The notes below the pieces were generated by a model. That model searched no databases, was not told where the DNA came from, and saw only the letters and a list, made by a program, of their open reading frames with translations. Shown piece by piece: positions 27,776-38,777 of a stretch of 64,000 nt of DNA (positions are counted from its first letter, which is position 1; every line of letters starts with the position of its first letter). Position numbers and translations under genes: made by a program. This stretch comes from Sporosarcina sp. JAI121 (GTDB lineage Bacteria; Bacillota; Bacilli; Bacillales_A; Planococcaceae): positions 1,751,136 through 1,815,135 of the forward strand of contig NZ_JACCCL010000001.1 of assembly GCF_013408665.1 (NCBI RefSeq), given 5' to 3'.

Positions 27776-27825
27776 AAAACCCCGAATCCCGGATCTGGTT
27801 CACAGTATCCTAGTTTCGGGGTTTT
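27776..27825 (-). terminator. Terminator of recO (end of the era-recO unit)
   Basis: AAAACCCCGAA and TTTCGGGGTTTT pair across a long loop; on the minus strand the T run follows the stem, downstream of the recO stop. Confidence 0.7.
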
Positions 27826-27837
27826 CATGCAGGAAAA

Positions 27838-28629
27838 TTATTCGACTTCTTCAGCTTTTTCTTTTCTCGGCAGCAATTCGGGTGTCGAGTCAAGCTGATT
27901 CAAAAATGATCTCGATTTCAATCGAAGACCTACTTGCTCATCGTAAATTGTACGAACCAGCTTTTTCATGAATTCCTTTGTCGTCTTCTTCAAGGTCAGA
28001 TTGCCGACACGATTGATAGGGACAGTATAGAAAGTCCGGATCAGCTTCAATTGACTCGGTGAGATACGTATCGCGTACTTATCCACATGAAAACAACGAT
28101 GGCAAATGAAACCGATTTGCATGAAGGAAAAAGCAAATTCGCCTTCCGTAGCACCGCAATTCGCACATTGATGGAGAGTTGGATGGATGCCAGCAACAGG
28201 CAACATTTTCCACTCAACGAACAGGGCGATCGCTTCGGGGTCATATTGCTCGTTGATAGCATGAAGCGCGTCATGCAATAATCCATATACGCCGGAAATG
28301 AGTTCTCTATCCTCGGTCAGTTTATCAACTAGTTCGACGACATAACTCGCATATGCTGTTGCTTCCAAATCTTCACGGATATGTCGCATCGAGTCGATTG
28401 GTTCACCTTGTTCAAGTGTTCCCATTCCTTTGCCGGTTCGGATCATAAAAGAACCGTGTGTGAATGGCTGCGTCACAGCTGCTAATCGGCTAGCCGGTTT
28501 CTTCGCTCCGCGGGCCATTGCGGTCATTTTACCGCCCTCACGTGTAAATAGCGTAACGATTTTGTTGGACTCGCCATACGGAATGCCTCTCAGAATGATT
28601 CCTTCCCATTTATTCAGCGAAGCAACCAC
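27838..28629 (-). CDS. recO: DNA repair protein RecO
   Basis: 263 aa recombination mediator: N-terminal OB-fold (WEGIILRG..YGESNKIVTLFT), helical domain and a zinc motif CANCGATEG..CHRC near residues 148-177. It helps load RecA onto SSB-coated DNA. GTG at 28629 is the most upstream start, but GAGGTGG is then too close; a CTG at 28617, 8 nt after that ribosome site, would give LNKWEG as N-terminus. The small yqzL gene found between era and recO in B. subtilis is not present. Confidence 0.95.
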   Translation of the reverse strand: MVASLNKWEGIILRGIPYGESNKIVTLFTREGGKMTAMARGAKKPASRLAAVTQPFTHGSFMIRTGKGMGTLEQGEPIDSMRHIREDLEATAYASYVVELVDKLTEDRELISGVYGLLHDALHAINEQYDPEAIALFVEWKMLPVAGIHPTLHQCANCGATEGEFAFSFMQIGFICHRCFHVDKYAIRISPSQLKLIRTFYTVPINRVGNLTLKKTTKEFMKKLVRTIYDEQVGLRLKSRSFLNQLDSTPELLPRKEKAEEVE

Positions 28630-28685
28630 CTCGATTCTTTCGTCTAGTTCCCTAGACTTAGGTAACTTAGTCTATTTTCATTTTT

Positions 28686-30006
<1,321 letters not shown>

Positions 30007-30011
30007 TCAAT

Positions 30012-30362
30012 TTAATTAAACCATTTCGGGAAAAATAATAGTAGCCCGATAATTGCACTTGCGATTGCAAAAATCAATACCGCGCCCGCAGCAAGGTCTT
30101 TCGCCTGTTTTGCGAGCAGATGTTGTTTATCGGTAATGAGATCGACAACGCGTTCAATCGCGGAATTCATCAGTTCAAGTGCGAGCATCCCGCTGATCAG
30201 AAGGATGACAATAAACCATTCGTATTGTGAAAGGCCCGTTATGCCCCCCGCAGAAATGACCAGGATTGCGGCTGCCAAATGAAATTTAACATGACGTTCT
30301 GCTAGTATACCATGACGGATTCCATTCCAAGCATAGACGAAGGATTGAATGAATTTCCGCAT
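30012..30362 (-). CDS. dgkA: Undecaprenol/diacylglycerol kinase family membrane protein
   Basis: 116 aa from ATG 30362 (GAGAGGTG upstream); three TM segments. Motif ALELMNSAIERVVD carries the catalytic Glu of the DgkA family. In Gram-positive bacteria this homologue phosphorylates undecaprenol, recycling the cell-wall lipid carrier. Seven nt downstream of ybeY. Confidence 0.92.
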   Translation of the reverse strand: MRKFIQSFVYAWNGIRHGILAERHVKFHLAAAILVISAGGITGLSQYEWFIVILLISGMLALELMNSAIERVVDLITDKQHLLAKQAKDLAAGAVLIFAIASAIIGLLLFFPKWFN

Positions 30363-30369
30363 AGGTGTA

Positions 30370-30840
30370 TCACCTCTCAAGTCCGAACGAAGCGAGAATC
30401 TCCTTTTGCCTACCGAACATTTCCGCTTCATCATCTTCCGTCATATGATCATATCCCAAAAGATGAAGGAAGCCATGCAAAGCAAGAAAACCGATTTCCC
30501 GAGTGAAATCGTGCCCGTATTCCTTTGCTTGCCGCTCAGCTGTTTCAACTGATATAAGTATATCACCTAATACGGTTGGCATGCCCTCTACAGGGACAAT
30601 TGCCACTTCGCCTTCCGTAATTTCTTCAAGTGCAAATGAAATGACATCCGTCGGTACATTCTTTCCCCGATACTCTGCATTCACTTCTTGAATATTCTGG
30701 TCGGTCATGAATGTAACAGATACTTCCCCTTCACCTGTCAATTCCTCTTCAATGGAAGCGTGGCTTAATAGTTTCCTAATCATGTCCTCGGTTTGTTCAT
30801 CCACTTTATTCGTTTCATCTTCAAAATAAATTTCCAGCAT
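30370..30840 (-). CDS. ybeY: Endoribonuclease YbeY
   Basis: 156 aa. The zinc motif HGFLHLLGYDH (HxxxHxxGYDH) is complete. Needed for 16S rRNA 3' maturation and ribosome quality control. Lies 21 nt downstream of pgpH. Confidence 0.95.
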   Translation of the reverse strand: MLEIYFEDETNKVDEQTEDMIRKLLSHASIEEELTGEGEVSVTFMTDQNIQEVNAEYRGKNVPTDVISFALEEITEGEVAIVPVEGMPTVLGDILISVETAERQAKEYGHDFTREIGFLALHGFLHLLGYDHMTEDDEAEMFGRQKEILASFGLER

Positions 30841-30861
30841 CCTTAGTAACTCCTTTCATTT

Positions 30862-32988
30862 TCACTTCGGATATTCAATCCGGTTATGGAATATGCCATT
30901 CAACGTTTCACAGATTACACTTTCTGCTGTCTTCAATTCTTTCATGGATAGATCACATTCATCGAATTGTCCATCGTTTAATTTATCATTAACAATAGAA
31001 CGAACGAGTTCAGCAATTTTTTGGGGGGTCGGTTCTTTCATGGACCTTACAGCCGCCTCAACACTATCCGCTATTGAAATGATTGCGATTTCTTTCGTTT
31101 GCGGTTTAGGCCCGGCGTAACGGAATTCCTCTTCTTTTATATCTTCCCCTGATTTCTTTGCTTTAATATAAAAATATTTCAATGTGCTCGTCCCATGATG
31201 TTGACGAGCGATATCAACTATTTCAACGGGCATTTTATGCTTTTCCAGTAGTTTTGCACCATCTTCTGCATGGGCGATGATAATGTCCCTGCTTTTTTCC
31301 GGCGGCAAAGCATCATGAGGGTTTTGCCCCGCATGCTGGTTCTCTATGAAGAAGCCAGGTCTTAATGTCTTTCCGATATCATGGTAGTAACAGCCGACCC
31401 TTGCCAGGAGCCCATTTGCTCCAATCGATTCGCACGCTGCGTCGGCGAGGTTTGCGACCATCACACTATGATGATAAGTACCCGGTGTTTCGATCAGCAC
31501 TTTTTTCATTAACGGATGGTTGGGATTCGATAATTCAATAAGGCGCATGTCTGACAATAATCCATATGCAGACTCAAAAAATGGCATGAGTCCGATAGTC
31601 AGTGCTCCCGACAGAATACCTGAAACAATTGCCGCTATCATATAATACACTAATTCTGTCAAAGCGTAAGACGATTGAGTCATCAATAGATAAAAAGCGA
31701 TGAACATCATATTCGAAAGTGACACCCCTAAACTAGTCCGTAAGATATTCGAACGCCTTCCACCATTGCCAAGTAAGTATAGGCTGACTATGCCGCCGAA
31801 AAGTATGTACAATGCAACTTCCATTTGAATGATAGCCGCATAACCTTCCTGAAGAATTATTCCTGCAGTTGCCGCAGTGATGATTGTCGTCATTATGGCA
31901 AGCCGCTCGTTTGTCAAAAGCTTAATAAGCATCGGAGCGAGCGCGGTCGGAAATAGGAAAGCCAAAAGAACATCGAAATCTTTCTCAATAAGGGATAACA
32001 GTTTCATCATAATGACCAACAGGAAATAGACGGACAATACAATCAGCAATGCTTTTTTCTTGACGACCCTATTTTCTCTCCATGATAGAAAATGCATATA
32101 GATGATAGCTCCTACGAACAGGACAAATATAGAAAGGCCTGCCAGCGGTTTCATGGAGGACTGGTTCGACAATACACCCGCAAGCTCCAATTGCCTAAAT
32201 ACTTCTTTGTCTATGACCTGCCCTTCGCGGACGATCACCTGTCCTTGCAAGATGCGGGTAGGCTCCACGGTTTCCTTTGCCCGTTCGATCCGCGCATTCG
32301 TCGCTTCCTCATTGACAGACTCCGTCTCAACGACAAGCGATCTGCTAAGCGTTGTCAGAGTTTGTAACACAGATGCCGGCAACGATTCGGTAAGCCGAAT
32401 CTTCCGTTCCACTTCATATCGGACAGTTGATAAATCGGCAGTTCTAACCGGTTTTGATAATTCCTCACCCATTATACTGACAAGAACTTTCTGCATTTCC
32501 AATAAATCTTCAGTTTTTTGGGATAAAAGACTGGAAATCGCATCATCACTTAGCCGCAGATTGGGCTCTTCCTTTTCCAAATTGGCCAATTTACTGCGCA
32601 TTTCAGCAACTTGTTCCTTTACAGTCTTAACAGGCACTTCCGATTCTGTCTGATCGGGCTCATTTATATTTTTCACTTCGATAAGAAAGTCGAACAACGA
32701 TGTTGCGATTGCCTGCCTGTTTCTTGCGATATCTTCAGAAAATACATAGGCAGGCCCTACTTCTTGGGCAGCGCGTTCCCTCTCTTGTTCAGTTTTCACT
32801 GTATCCTCGACCGTTTTCAGGGAACGTATGGTGTCCGGCGATATTTGAAATTCTTCTAGTTCAAAGGTTTCTTGTTTCACACTTCCATACATGAAGGTAA
32901 AAAGGAGCACAGTGGACACTCCGATTAGGAATAGCGATAGGTAATTGAACTTAAGCGATTTAAAAAGCTTCCTGATTGTCTGGAACAT
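30862..32988 (-). CDS. pgpH: 7TM-HD cyclic-di-AMP phosphodiesterase PgpH (YqfF)
   Basis: 708 aa: N-terminal TM, extracellular 7TM-HDED domain (to about residue 270), a block of roughly seven TM segments, and a cytosolic HD domain with HHSVMVANLADAA and CYYHDIGK, then HGTST. Degrades c-di-AMP, affecting potassium and wall homeostasis. Between phoH and ybeY as in B. subtilis. Confidence 0.94.
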   Translation of the reverse strand: MFQTIRKLFKSLKFNYLSLFLIGVSTVLLFTFMYGSVKQETFELEEFQISPDTIRSLKTVEDTVKTEQERERAAQEVGPAYVFSEDIARNRQAIATSLFDFLIEVKNINEPDQTESEVPVKTVKEQVAEMRSKLANLEKEEPNLRLSDDAISSLLSQKTEDLLEMQKVLVSIMGEELSKPVRTADLSTVRYEVERKIRLTESLPASVLQTLTTLSRSLVVETESVNEEATNARIERAKETVEPTRILQGQVIVREGQVIDKEVFRQLELAGVLSNQSSMKPLAGLSIFVLFVGAIIYMHFLSWRENRVVKKKALLIVLSVYFLLVIMMKLLSLIEKDFDVLLAFLFPTALAPMLIKLLTNERLAIMTTIITAATAGIILQEGYAAIIQMEVALYILFGGIVSLYLLGNGGRRSNILRTSLGVSLSNMMFIAFYLLMTQSSYALTELVYYMIAAIVSGILSGALTIGLMPFFESAYGLLSDMRLIELSNPNHPLMKKVLIETPGTYHHSVMVANLADAACESIGANGLLARVGCYYHDIGKTLRPGFFIENQHAGQNPHDALPPEKSRDIIIAHAEDGAKLLEKHKMPVEIVDIARQHHGTSTLKYFYIKAKKSGEDIKEEEFRYAGPKPQTKEIAIISIADSVEAAVRSMKEPTPQKIAELVRSIVNDKLNDGQFDECDLSMKELKTAESVICETLNGIFHNRIEYPK

Positions 32989-33049
32989 CAGAATCTCTCC
33001 CCCTGCTACTCTATAACTATATTCAGAGCAGCGATGATACTAAAGAAAA

Positions 33050-33072
33050 AGCAGTCACTTTCTATGACTGCT
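33050..33072 (-). terminator. Hairpin at the end of phoH
   Basis: AGCAGTCA / TGACTGCT stem overlapping the phoH stop, followed on the minus strand by TTTTTCTTT. It would terminate or attenuate transcription before pgpH. Confidence 0.65.
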
Positions 33073-34018
33073 CCTTTTCATATGCTTCAATTATTTTTGC
33101 AACGAGCGGATGTCTGACAACATCGCCCTGTTCCAAGTATTGAAAGTGGATGTCCCCAACCTTTTTAAGGATTGACTCGGCAACCATTAAACCGGATTCT
33201 GTTCCTCTAGGCAAGTCGATTTGTGTCTGGTCGCCATTGATAACCATTTTCGATCCGAAACCGAGACGAGTTAAAAACATTTTCATTTGTGCCTTCGTCG
33301 TATTCTGCGCTTCGTCGAGGATGATGAAAGCATCATCAAGTGTACGTCCCCTCATATAGGCAAGCGGTGCAATTTCAATAACTCCCCGTTCCATAAGCCG
33401 ATCTGTCTGTTCAGCTCCCAGGACGTCGTGGAGTGCATCGTATAGCGGGCGTAAGTATGGGTCGACCTTTTCCTTCAAGTCGCCTGGGAGGAAGCCCAGA
33501 CTCTCTCCAGCTTCAACTGCGGGCCGTGTCAGTATAATTCGTTTCGCGGAACCAGTTTTCATCGCAAGAACAGCAAGTACAACCGCTAAGTACGTTTTCC
33601 CCGTCCCCGCAGGTCCTATACAGAATACCAGATCTTTAGTACGAATCGCATTGACATATTCACGTTGGCCAATCGTCTTCGCACGAATGGCTTTTCCCTT
33701 CATATTCCTAGAAATCTCTTCATCATATAGCTCTGCAAAATATTCGATTGTACCGCTTTTCACCATCTCAAGTGCAGTTGAGACGTCACGTTGATTGATA
33801 TTGATGCCTTTACGAATCACTTTCAGTAACTGTTCCAAAAGCACTTTAGCTGAATTCCTATTATCCTCTTCACCATTGATGGAAATCGTTTCGCCCCTTG
33901 TTAATACCGATACGCTCAATTCCTCTTCAATCAATTTCATATTCTGGTCAGAAATCCCGAGAAGCATTACCGCTTCGTTAGGGTCTTCCACATGTAATTG
34001 AATCATTTGTTCATCCAA
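33062..34018 (-). CDS. phoH: PhoH-family ATPase
   Basis: 318 aa. N-terminal KH-like region, then the P-loop GPAGTGKTYLA and Walker B FIILDEAQN. It is a cytosolic ATPase of unclear cellular role, linked to RNA metabolism by family and by its neighbours ybeY and era. Its start overlaps yqfD by 8 nt. Confidence 0.95.
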   Translation of the reverse strand: MDEQMIQLHVEDPNEAVMLLGISDQNMKLIEEELSVSVLTRGETISINGEEDNRNSAKVLLEQLLKVIRKGININQRDVSTALEMVKSGTIEYFAELYDEEISRNMKGKAIRAKTIGQREYVNAIRTKDLVFCIGPAGTGKTYLAVVLAVLAMKTGSAKRIILTRPAVEAGESLGFLPGDLKEKVDPYLRPLYDALHDVLGAEQTDRLMERGVIEIAPLAYMRGRTLDDAFIILDEAQNTTKAQMKMFLTRLGFGSKMVINGDQTQIDLPRGTESGLMVAESILKKVGDIHFQYLEQGDVVRHPLVAKIIEAYEKEQS

Positions 34019-35111
34019 TAGGCTCAGTCTCCTTGGGAATCAGTCTTTTGACGGCAATATTGTCATTGATCAGAAACAATATAGTCCCACTAACTTTATC
34101 ATTATCGAATGTCACGTGTAAAACTTTTTCATCTTTAATTATCGCTTTTGAAAAAGATTCCGACAATAATTTGTTTTTCAGCAATGGTATCAGGACTGTT
34201 TCTTCCATTCCTTTCTTCAATACAAACTGTCCTGCCGTTTCTTTCATATACCTTTCCGTCTTGACTAAAGATTGCGGCGACCACTTATCCTCACCATTTT
34301 GATTCCAAGGAAGGTTAAAGGAATATTCTACTATTTCCTCACCTTGCAACTGGAAATCGATTTTCTTTGGCAGGGTGAAAGTATACTCGACCCAATAATC
34401 TGCATATACGGCTCCGTCCGCGCCGACTACCGTTGTTTTCCCTCCTTGTTCAAGTACTCCTGTAGCAAGCAAGTCCCCTTTTTTGACAGTTTGATGAATA
34501 CGACTGATCCTCTCCCCCTTTTTTAATTCAAAACGGGTAATAACTCCCCCCGTACGCGCTACGAGATTCGATGCGGGTTCTTCCTTATCGATTATGTTAT
34601 TTGTCAAAGGTGACAGCATCGGAATGACCGTCAGCGATGTCCCGACCCTTTTGAACCTTACCCACGATAAAGCTGGATCATCAAGCATAAGCGTACGGCG
34701 AATTTCCCCCTCGTCTTGAATTAATGCTAAAGGCCTTAATGGAACGATCGAACTTTTTTCAAGTTTCCTTTCTATCCTGTCTACGACTTCAGGCATATCC
34801 GATTCGACATCCACTGTCCATAAGAAAAAGGATGCCGCAAACGGAATGAAGCACGCAATAAGGAATCGGCTGGAAGTAAAAAAGTTTACAGAACCCGATT
34901 CAAGATCCGCAACTTTGATTACCACTTTTAACCGATAGTGCCTTCTATTTCGACGGATAGCACGAAGCCCATTACGATCCGTCCGAAAACGGGCCACACC
35001 GTCCACGACGGATAACGAAGTTATTTTCGTCTTAATTGTTACTAACTTTGTAAGCAATCCTGCCAGATCACCGTCACCTGAGATTTTGACTGCATACCGT
35101 TTATGCATCAT
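34011..35111 (-). CDS. yqfD: Sporulation protein YqfD
   Basis: 366 aa. A basic N-terminal region (RRNRRHYRLK) precedes one TM segment (about residues 83-99), followed by a large predicted outer domain. Sigma-E-controlled in B. subtilis and engulfment-related. It overlaps yqfC by 11 nt. The second of two adjacent Met codons may be used. Confidence 0.9.
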   Translation of the reverse strand: MMHKRYAVKISGDGDLAGLLTKLVTIKTKITSLSVVDGVARFRTDRNGLRAIRRNRRHYRLKVVIKVADLESGSVNFFTSSRFLIACFIPFAASFFLWTVDVESDMPEVVDRIERKLEKSSIVPLRPLALIQDEGEIRRTLMLDDPALSWVRFKRVGTSLTVIPMLSPLTNNIIDKEEPASNLVARTGGVITRFELKKGERISRIHQTVKKGDLLATGVLEQGGKTTVVGADGAVYADYWVEYTFTLPKKIDFQLQGEEIVEYSFNLPWNQNGEDKWSPQSLVKTERYMKETAGQFVLKKGMEETVLIPLLKNKLLSESFSKAIIKDEKVLHVTFDNDKVSGTILFLINDNIAVKRLIPKETEPIG

Positions 35112-35358
35112 AAATCGCTTCCTTGTTTACATCCGTTGTCACACTTAACGCGGTAATTGCAGTGAATGTTAAAACAGCCACTTCCTCTGATAACGTTTCA
35201 ACTGTCAAATCGGTACCTGATGCTTCGATTCTATACTCTCCGCTGGCAATGATTGCAAAATCGGGGCCAAGTTTCAGCAACGCATAAGGACCATTAATAC
35301 GTAAGGAAGTGAATTCTTCAATTGTAACTGATGACACGGTATTGAATAATTTTCTCAA
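35101..35358 (-). CDS. yqfC: YabP/YqfC-family sporulation protein
   Basis: 85 aa if translation starts at TTG 35358, 8 nt after AGGGGG; an in-frame GTG at 35379 would lie inside the upstream hairpin and has no ribosome site. Small beta-rich protein (LRINGPYALLKLGPDFAIIASGEYRIEASG) matching the YabP/YqfC family, and paired with yqfD as usual. The ribosome site is one arm of a stem-loop. Confidence 0.85.
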   Translation of the reverse strand: MRKLFNTVSSVTIEEFTSLRINGPYALLKLGPDFAIIASGEYRIEASGTDLTVETLSEEVAVLTFTAITALSVTTDVNKEAIYDA

Positions 35359-35366
35359 AATATAAA

Positions 35367-35401
35367 ACCCCCTATCCACATCGTATGATTCGGACAGGGG
35401 G
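35367..35401 (-). terminator. Hairpin between yqfB and yqfC that contains the yqfC ribosome site
   Basis: ACCCCCTGTCC and GGATAGGGGGT (minus strand) pair, then TTTTATATTTTG. It can end the floA-yqfB transcript, but the 3' arm AGGGGG is also the only Shine-Dalgarno of yqfC, so it may also mask translation of readthrough RNA. Confidence 0.6.
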
Positions 35402-35408
35402 TCAATGC

Positions 35409-35930
35409 TTATCTTTTTGATTTTGGCGGACCAAATATTTCGGAGAAGACGATACCTTTCAGTAGATCTTCTTGATTTTTGGGCATTAAATCAGTTTTTT
35501 CTATAGCGGATACAGGTTGACGTTTGCCTCCATGTGCTGTCAATCTTCCACTATGGCGATTGACTGATGAATCAGGTCGTTCGATATGACGATTTCCTGA
35601 TGAATCAGCGCGTTCTTTTCTTTCAACACTGGCTCTGGCAGGTTGTGGTGCTGCAGGTGCTGGTTGAACCGTTGCCTGTGGTAGCTGTTGTTGACGTTGC
35701 AGTTGGCGGCTTGGCGGTTCTGTATCCCCGCCTTGCATTTCTTTCTGCAGTTCGCGATACAGCTCTTTTGACATCTCTTTTAATTTACTGGCCGGGTTGT
35801 CCGGAACGCGGCCTGTTGCCGTGAATGGCTTTGGCTGCGGTCCTTTCGCGGGTTCCTTTTTCTTCCCTTTACCGTTGAATAGAACTCCGGCAACTAGCGA
35901 GATGATCAGTAAGATGAGTCCACTATCCAT
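35409..35930 (-). CDS. YqfB-position membrane-anchored low-complexity protein
   Basis: 173 aa. One N-terminal TM segment (LILLIISLVAGVLF), then a long disordered Gln/Pro/Ala/Arg-rich linker (QRQQQLPQ, PAPAAPQPA) with a twofold imperfect repeat SSGNRHIERPD / SSVNRHSGR, and a short hydrophobic C-terminal block DLLKGIVFSEIFG. It occupies the yqfB slot downstream of floA and may serve membrane-domain proteins. I recognise no enzymatic domain. Confidence 0.7.
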   Translation of the reverse strand: MDSGLILLIISLVAGVLFNGKGKKKEPAKGPQPKPFTATGRVPDNPASKLKEMSKELYRELQKEMQGGDTEPPSRQLQRQQQLPQATVQPAPAAPQPARASVERKERADSSGNRHIERPDSSVNRHSGRLTAHGGKRQPVSAIEKTDLMPKNQEDLLKGIVFSEIFGPPKSKR

Positions 35931-35968
35931 TCATCGCATCCCCTTTCCGGGAATCTGTTTCCGTTGCT

Positions 35969-36979
35969 TCAGTCTTTTGTAGGTTCAGTTTTATCGTTCT
36001 TTCCATACTTACTGATGGAGTCACGCATTCCTGTATCTGCTTGGACATTTTTAAAGTTCATGTAATCCATGATTCCCATGTTACCTGAACGAAGTGCTTC
36101 TGCCATCGCAAGTGGAACTTCCGCTTCCGCTTCAACAACTTTCGCTCTCATTTCTTCAACTTTCGCTCTCATTTCCTGCTCATTTGCAACAGCCATTGCA
36201 CGGCGTTCTTCCGCTTTTGCCTGTGCGATGTTTTTATCTGCCATAGCTTGTTCAGTTTGCAGTTCCGCACCGATGTTCTTACCGATATCAACGTCTGCGA
36301 TATCAATGGACAGGATTTCGAAAGCCGTACCTGAATCGAGTCCTTTCGCCAAGACAGTCTGAGAGATCATATCCGGATTTTCTAGAACTTTTGCGTGGTC
36401 AATGGACGAACCGATTGTTGAAATGATACCTTCGCCGACACGTGCTACAATTGTCTCTTCACCAGCACCACCGACAAGACGGTCGATATTTGCACGTACA
36501 GTAATACGCGCTTTTGCTTTTACTTCAATCCCGTTCATTGCAACACCGGCGATGAATGGTGTTTCAATGACTTTTGGATTTACAGACATTTGAACTGCTT
36601 CTAATACGTCACGACCTGCAAGATCGATCGCCGCCGCACGTTCAAATGATAGTTCGATGTTTGCACGATGTGCAGCAATCAGGGCGTTAACGACGCGGTC
36701 AACGTTTCCTCCTGCTAGATAATGACTTTCAAGCTGGTTAATTGCAACATCTAGTCCAGCTTTGTGCGCTTTAATGAGCGGGTTGACAATCCGGCTCGGG
36801 ATAACTCGACGAAGACGCATACCGATCAATGTAAAGATACTTACTCTTACTCCTGCCGCCATGGCGGAAATCCACAGCATTACAGGGACGAGTGTGAAAA
36901 ATACGGACAATATGATTATTGCTACTACTACGATTGCTACCATACCTATTAAACCTGCTGAACCTGCGATTGCTGGCAT
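35969..36979 (-). CDS. floA: Flotillin-like protein FloA (YqfA)
   Basis: 336 aa membrane-raft scaffold: N-terminal hydrophobic segment (about residues 5-30), a PHB/SPFH-type domain, then Glu/Ala coiled-coil repeats ([19 protein letters not shown]). It shares one base or codon boundary with nfeD upstream (end/start at 36979). Confidence 0.95.
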   Translation of the reverse strand: MPAIAGSAGLIGMVAIVVVAIIILSVFFTLVPVMLWISAMAAGVRVSIFTLIGMRLRRVIPSRIVNPLIKAHKAGLDVAINQLESHYLAGGNVDRVVNALIAAHRANIELSFERAAAIDLAGRDVLEAVQMSVNPKVIETPFIAGVAMNGIEVKAKARITVRANIDRLVGGAGEETIVARVGEGIISTIGSSIDHAKVLENPDMISQTVLAKGLDSGTAFEILSIDIADVDIGKNIGAELQTEQAMADKNIAQAKAEERRAMAVANEQEMRAKVEEMRAKVVEAEAEVPLAMAEALRSGNMGIMDYMNFKNVQADTGMRDSISKYGKNDKTEPTKD

Positions 36980-38310
36980 TATTCATTCTCCCCTTTCTCT
37001 ATTGATTCCCTCACTACAATCCGGGAACCTTCAACCTTTACAATGATAACACTTATTCCTTTAGCAATGTAGCTTCCTTCGGAAACGACATCGATTCGTT
37101 CGCCGTCAAGCTCGATTGCCCCCGACGGTCTCAGTGCAGTGGAAGTTTTGGCAACGCGTCCAAGCAGTTCCACTCTATTCACATTCGAAACATAGCCGCT
37201 TTGCGTATCAGTCGTATCCATCAGCACGACTTTATTGAGCAGATGCAGTTTTTTACCAAAGAACTTCATAATAATCACCATCCCCGTAATGGCGATAGCA
37301 ACCGCGATAAGGACAGAAATCGCCATATACATCGGATTGCCGCCCGCCATAATAATACTTCCAATAATTGCGAGCGATCCAATGACACCTGCTATACCAT
37401 GTGGCAAGAAGATTTCCGCAACGACTAGAACCGCGCCCAAAAGGAACAAAATAATCGTTTCGTAACCTGCAAACCCGGCAATCAGGTGTCCGTAGAAGAA
37501 TAAAACTAATGAGCTGGCAGCCATAGTTCCTGCAACTCCAAATCCCGGGGAGTATAATTCCAATACAAATCCCAGTCCTGCAATTGATAATAAAATCGGT
37601 ACGACAACAGGATGCGTGATGAACCGTGCAATACTCTCCGAAAATGTTTCATTTGTTGAAATGATTTCCGTATTTTCAAGTCCTGTTTCTTTTAGCAACT
37701 CCTTGAGAGATGTCACTGTTCCTTCACTGTATTCGACTTTCTTTGCCTCATCAGCAGTGAGTGTCAGTAAATCACCTACACCAGCCCGATAGTCGGAAAG
37801 ATCGATTTTAGGATTTGCCATGGCTTCAGCATATAACGGGTTACGTTTTGAAGACTTCGCCGCATTTCTCATACTTGCAACCCACGCACTATGGGCTTTG
37901 ACATCCGCTGCGTTTCCAGATGAATCAATCACCTGAGCTGCACCGATTAGGCCATTTGGAGACATGTAGATTTCATCTGCATGAAGTGCCAAATAAGCGC
38001 CTGCCGATAAAGCATTATCATTGATGTAAGCGATTACCTTCAAATCCGTTTCATCCATTAGCTTGGCAATTTTTCCGGCTGCATCGGTAAATCCTCCAGG
38101 TGTGTCTATTTCCAGTATGATCGCTTTCGCTCCTGCTTTTTCAGCTTCCGAGAATGATCGTTGCAAAAAAGCGTATAATCCTTTCTCAACAACATCTTCA
38201 ATTGGGACTTTATATACTTTCGCAGTAGCCGCCTGACTATCTAAAAGCGGAAAAGCGAACGCAGATACGAATAAAATGAACAGAAGAACTCTTCCTATCA
38301 TTTTATGCAT
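36979..38310 (-). CDS. NfeD-family membrane serine protease-like protein (YqeZ)
   Basis: About 443 aa. Signal peptide ([20 protein letters not shown]), ClpP-class protease domain with the nucleophile in [13 protein letters not shown], four to five TM segments, and a C-terminal OB-fold NfeD domain ([17 protein letters not shown]). Works with FloA in membrane organisation. ATG 38310 is preferred over GTG 38322 because AGGTG lies between them. Confidence 0.92.
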   Translation of the reverse strand: MHKMIGRVLLFILFVSAFAFPLLDSQAATAKVYKVPIEDVVEKGLYAFLQRSFSEAEKAGAKAIILEIDTPGGFTDAAGKIAKLMDETDLKVIAYINDNALSAGAYLALHADEIYMSPNGLIGAAQVIDSSGNAADVKAHSAWVASMRNAAKSSKRNPLYAEAMANPKIDLSDYRAGVGDLLTLTADEAKKVEYSEGTVTSLKELLKETGLENTEIISTNETFSESIARFITHPVVVPILLSIAGLGFVLELYSPGFGVAGTMAASSLVLFFYGHLIAGFAGYETIILFLLGAVLVVAEIFLPHGIAGVIGSLAIIGSIIMAGGNPMYMAISVLIAVAIAITGMVIIMKFFGKKLHLLNKVVLMDTTDTQSGYVSNVNRVELLGRVAKTSTALRPSGAIELDGERIDVVSEGSYIAKGISVIIVKVEGSRIVVRESIEKGENE

Positions 38311-38419
38311 AATATTTTTCACCTCTCTCTATATATTCTAGTATATCTCTATATACGTTCCAAATGCATAGAAGTTTCATTTTCCCTGAAACTTTTTATC
38401 TTCCTTCACAATACAAATA

Positions 38420-38450
38420 AACCGGAAAATCCATAACGGATTTTCCGGTT
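38420..38450 (-). terminator. Terminator of rpsU
   Basis: Perfect 13-bp stem AACCGGAAAATCC / GGATTTTCCGGTT with a 5-nt loop, followed on the minus strand by TTATTTGTATT. Confidence 0.75.
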
Positions 38451-38498
38451 TACCAAATTTTAAATTCAAAACAAGGTCGAACTCATCATTGCAGGAAA

Positions 38499-38672
38499 TC
38501 AGAATTTACGTTTCCTTGCAGCTTCAGATTTCTTTTTACGTTTTTCACTCGGCTTATCATAATACTCGCGCTTTCTTACCTCTTGTATTGTTCCACTTTT
38601 GGATACAGTACGTTTGAAGCGGCGAAGAGCATCTTCAAGCGATTCGTTTTTACGAACAACAGTTTTCGACAT
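38499..38672 (-). CDS. rpsU: 30S ribosomal protein S21
   Basis: 57 aa, basic, starting [19 protein letters not shown] and ending in [15 protein letters not shown] 38672 with GGAGGGAGGG upstream. In B. subtilis yqeY follows; here the next gene is nfeD, so yqeY is missing at this place. Confidence 0.97.
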   Translation of the reverse strand: MSKTVVRKNESLEDALRRFKRTVSKSGTIQEVRKREYYDKPSEKRKKKSEAARKRKF

Positions 38673-38704
38673 ATCTCTTGTCCCTCCCTCCAAACACACT
38701 TCTT

Positions 38705-38727
38705 GTACATGACCAAGTGCCATGTAC
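38705..38727 (-). promoter_or_regulatory. Stem-loop in the rpsU 5' leader
   Basis: GTACATG / CATGTAC, a perfect 7-bp stem with a 9-nt loop, between the promoter and the ribosome site. Could act in autoregulation or mRNA stability (inference). Confidence 0.5.
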
Positions 38728-38733
38728 TCATAA

Positions 38734-38762
38734 ATTATACCGCGAAATAAACAATAGGTCAA
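38734..38762 (-). promoter_or_regulatory. Sigma-A promoter of rpsU
   Basis: TTGACC (38762-38757) and TATAAT (38739-38734) with a 17-bp spacer on the minus strand. Confidence 0.85.
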
Positions 38763-38777
38763 TATAAAACTTTCAAA

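Noticed and set aside
32102..32653. 183-aa frame antisense to pgpH
   Set aside because: Opposite strand of a certain gene, no ribosome site, no recognisable product.
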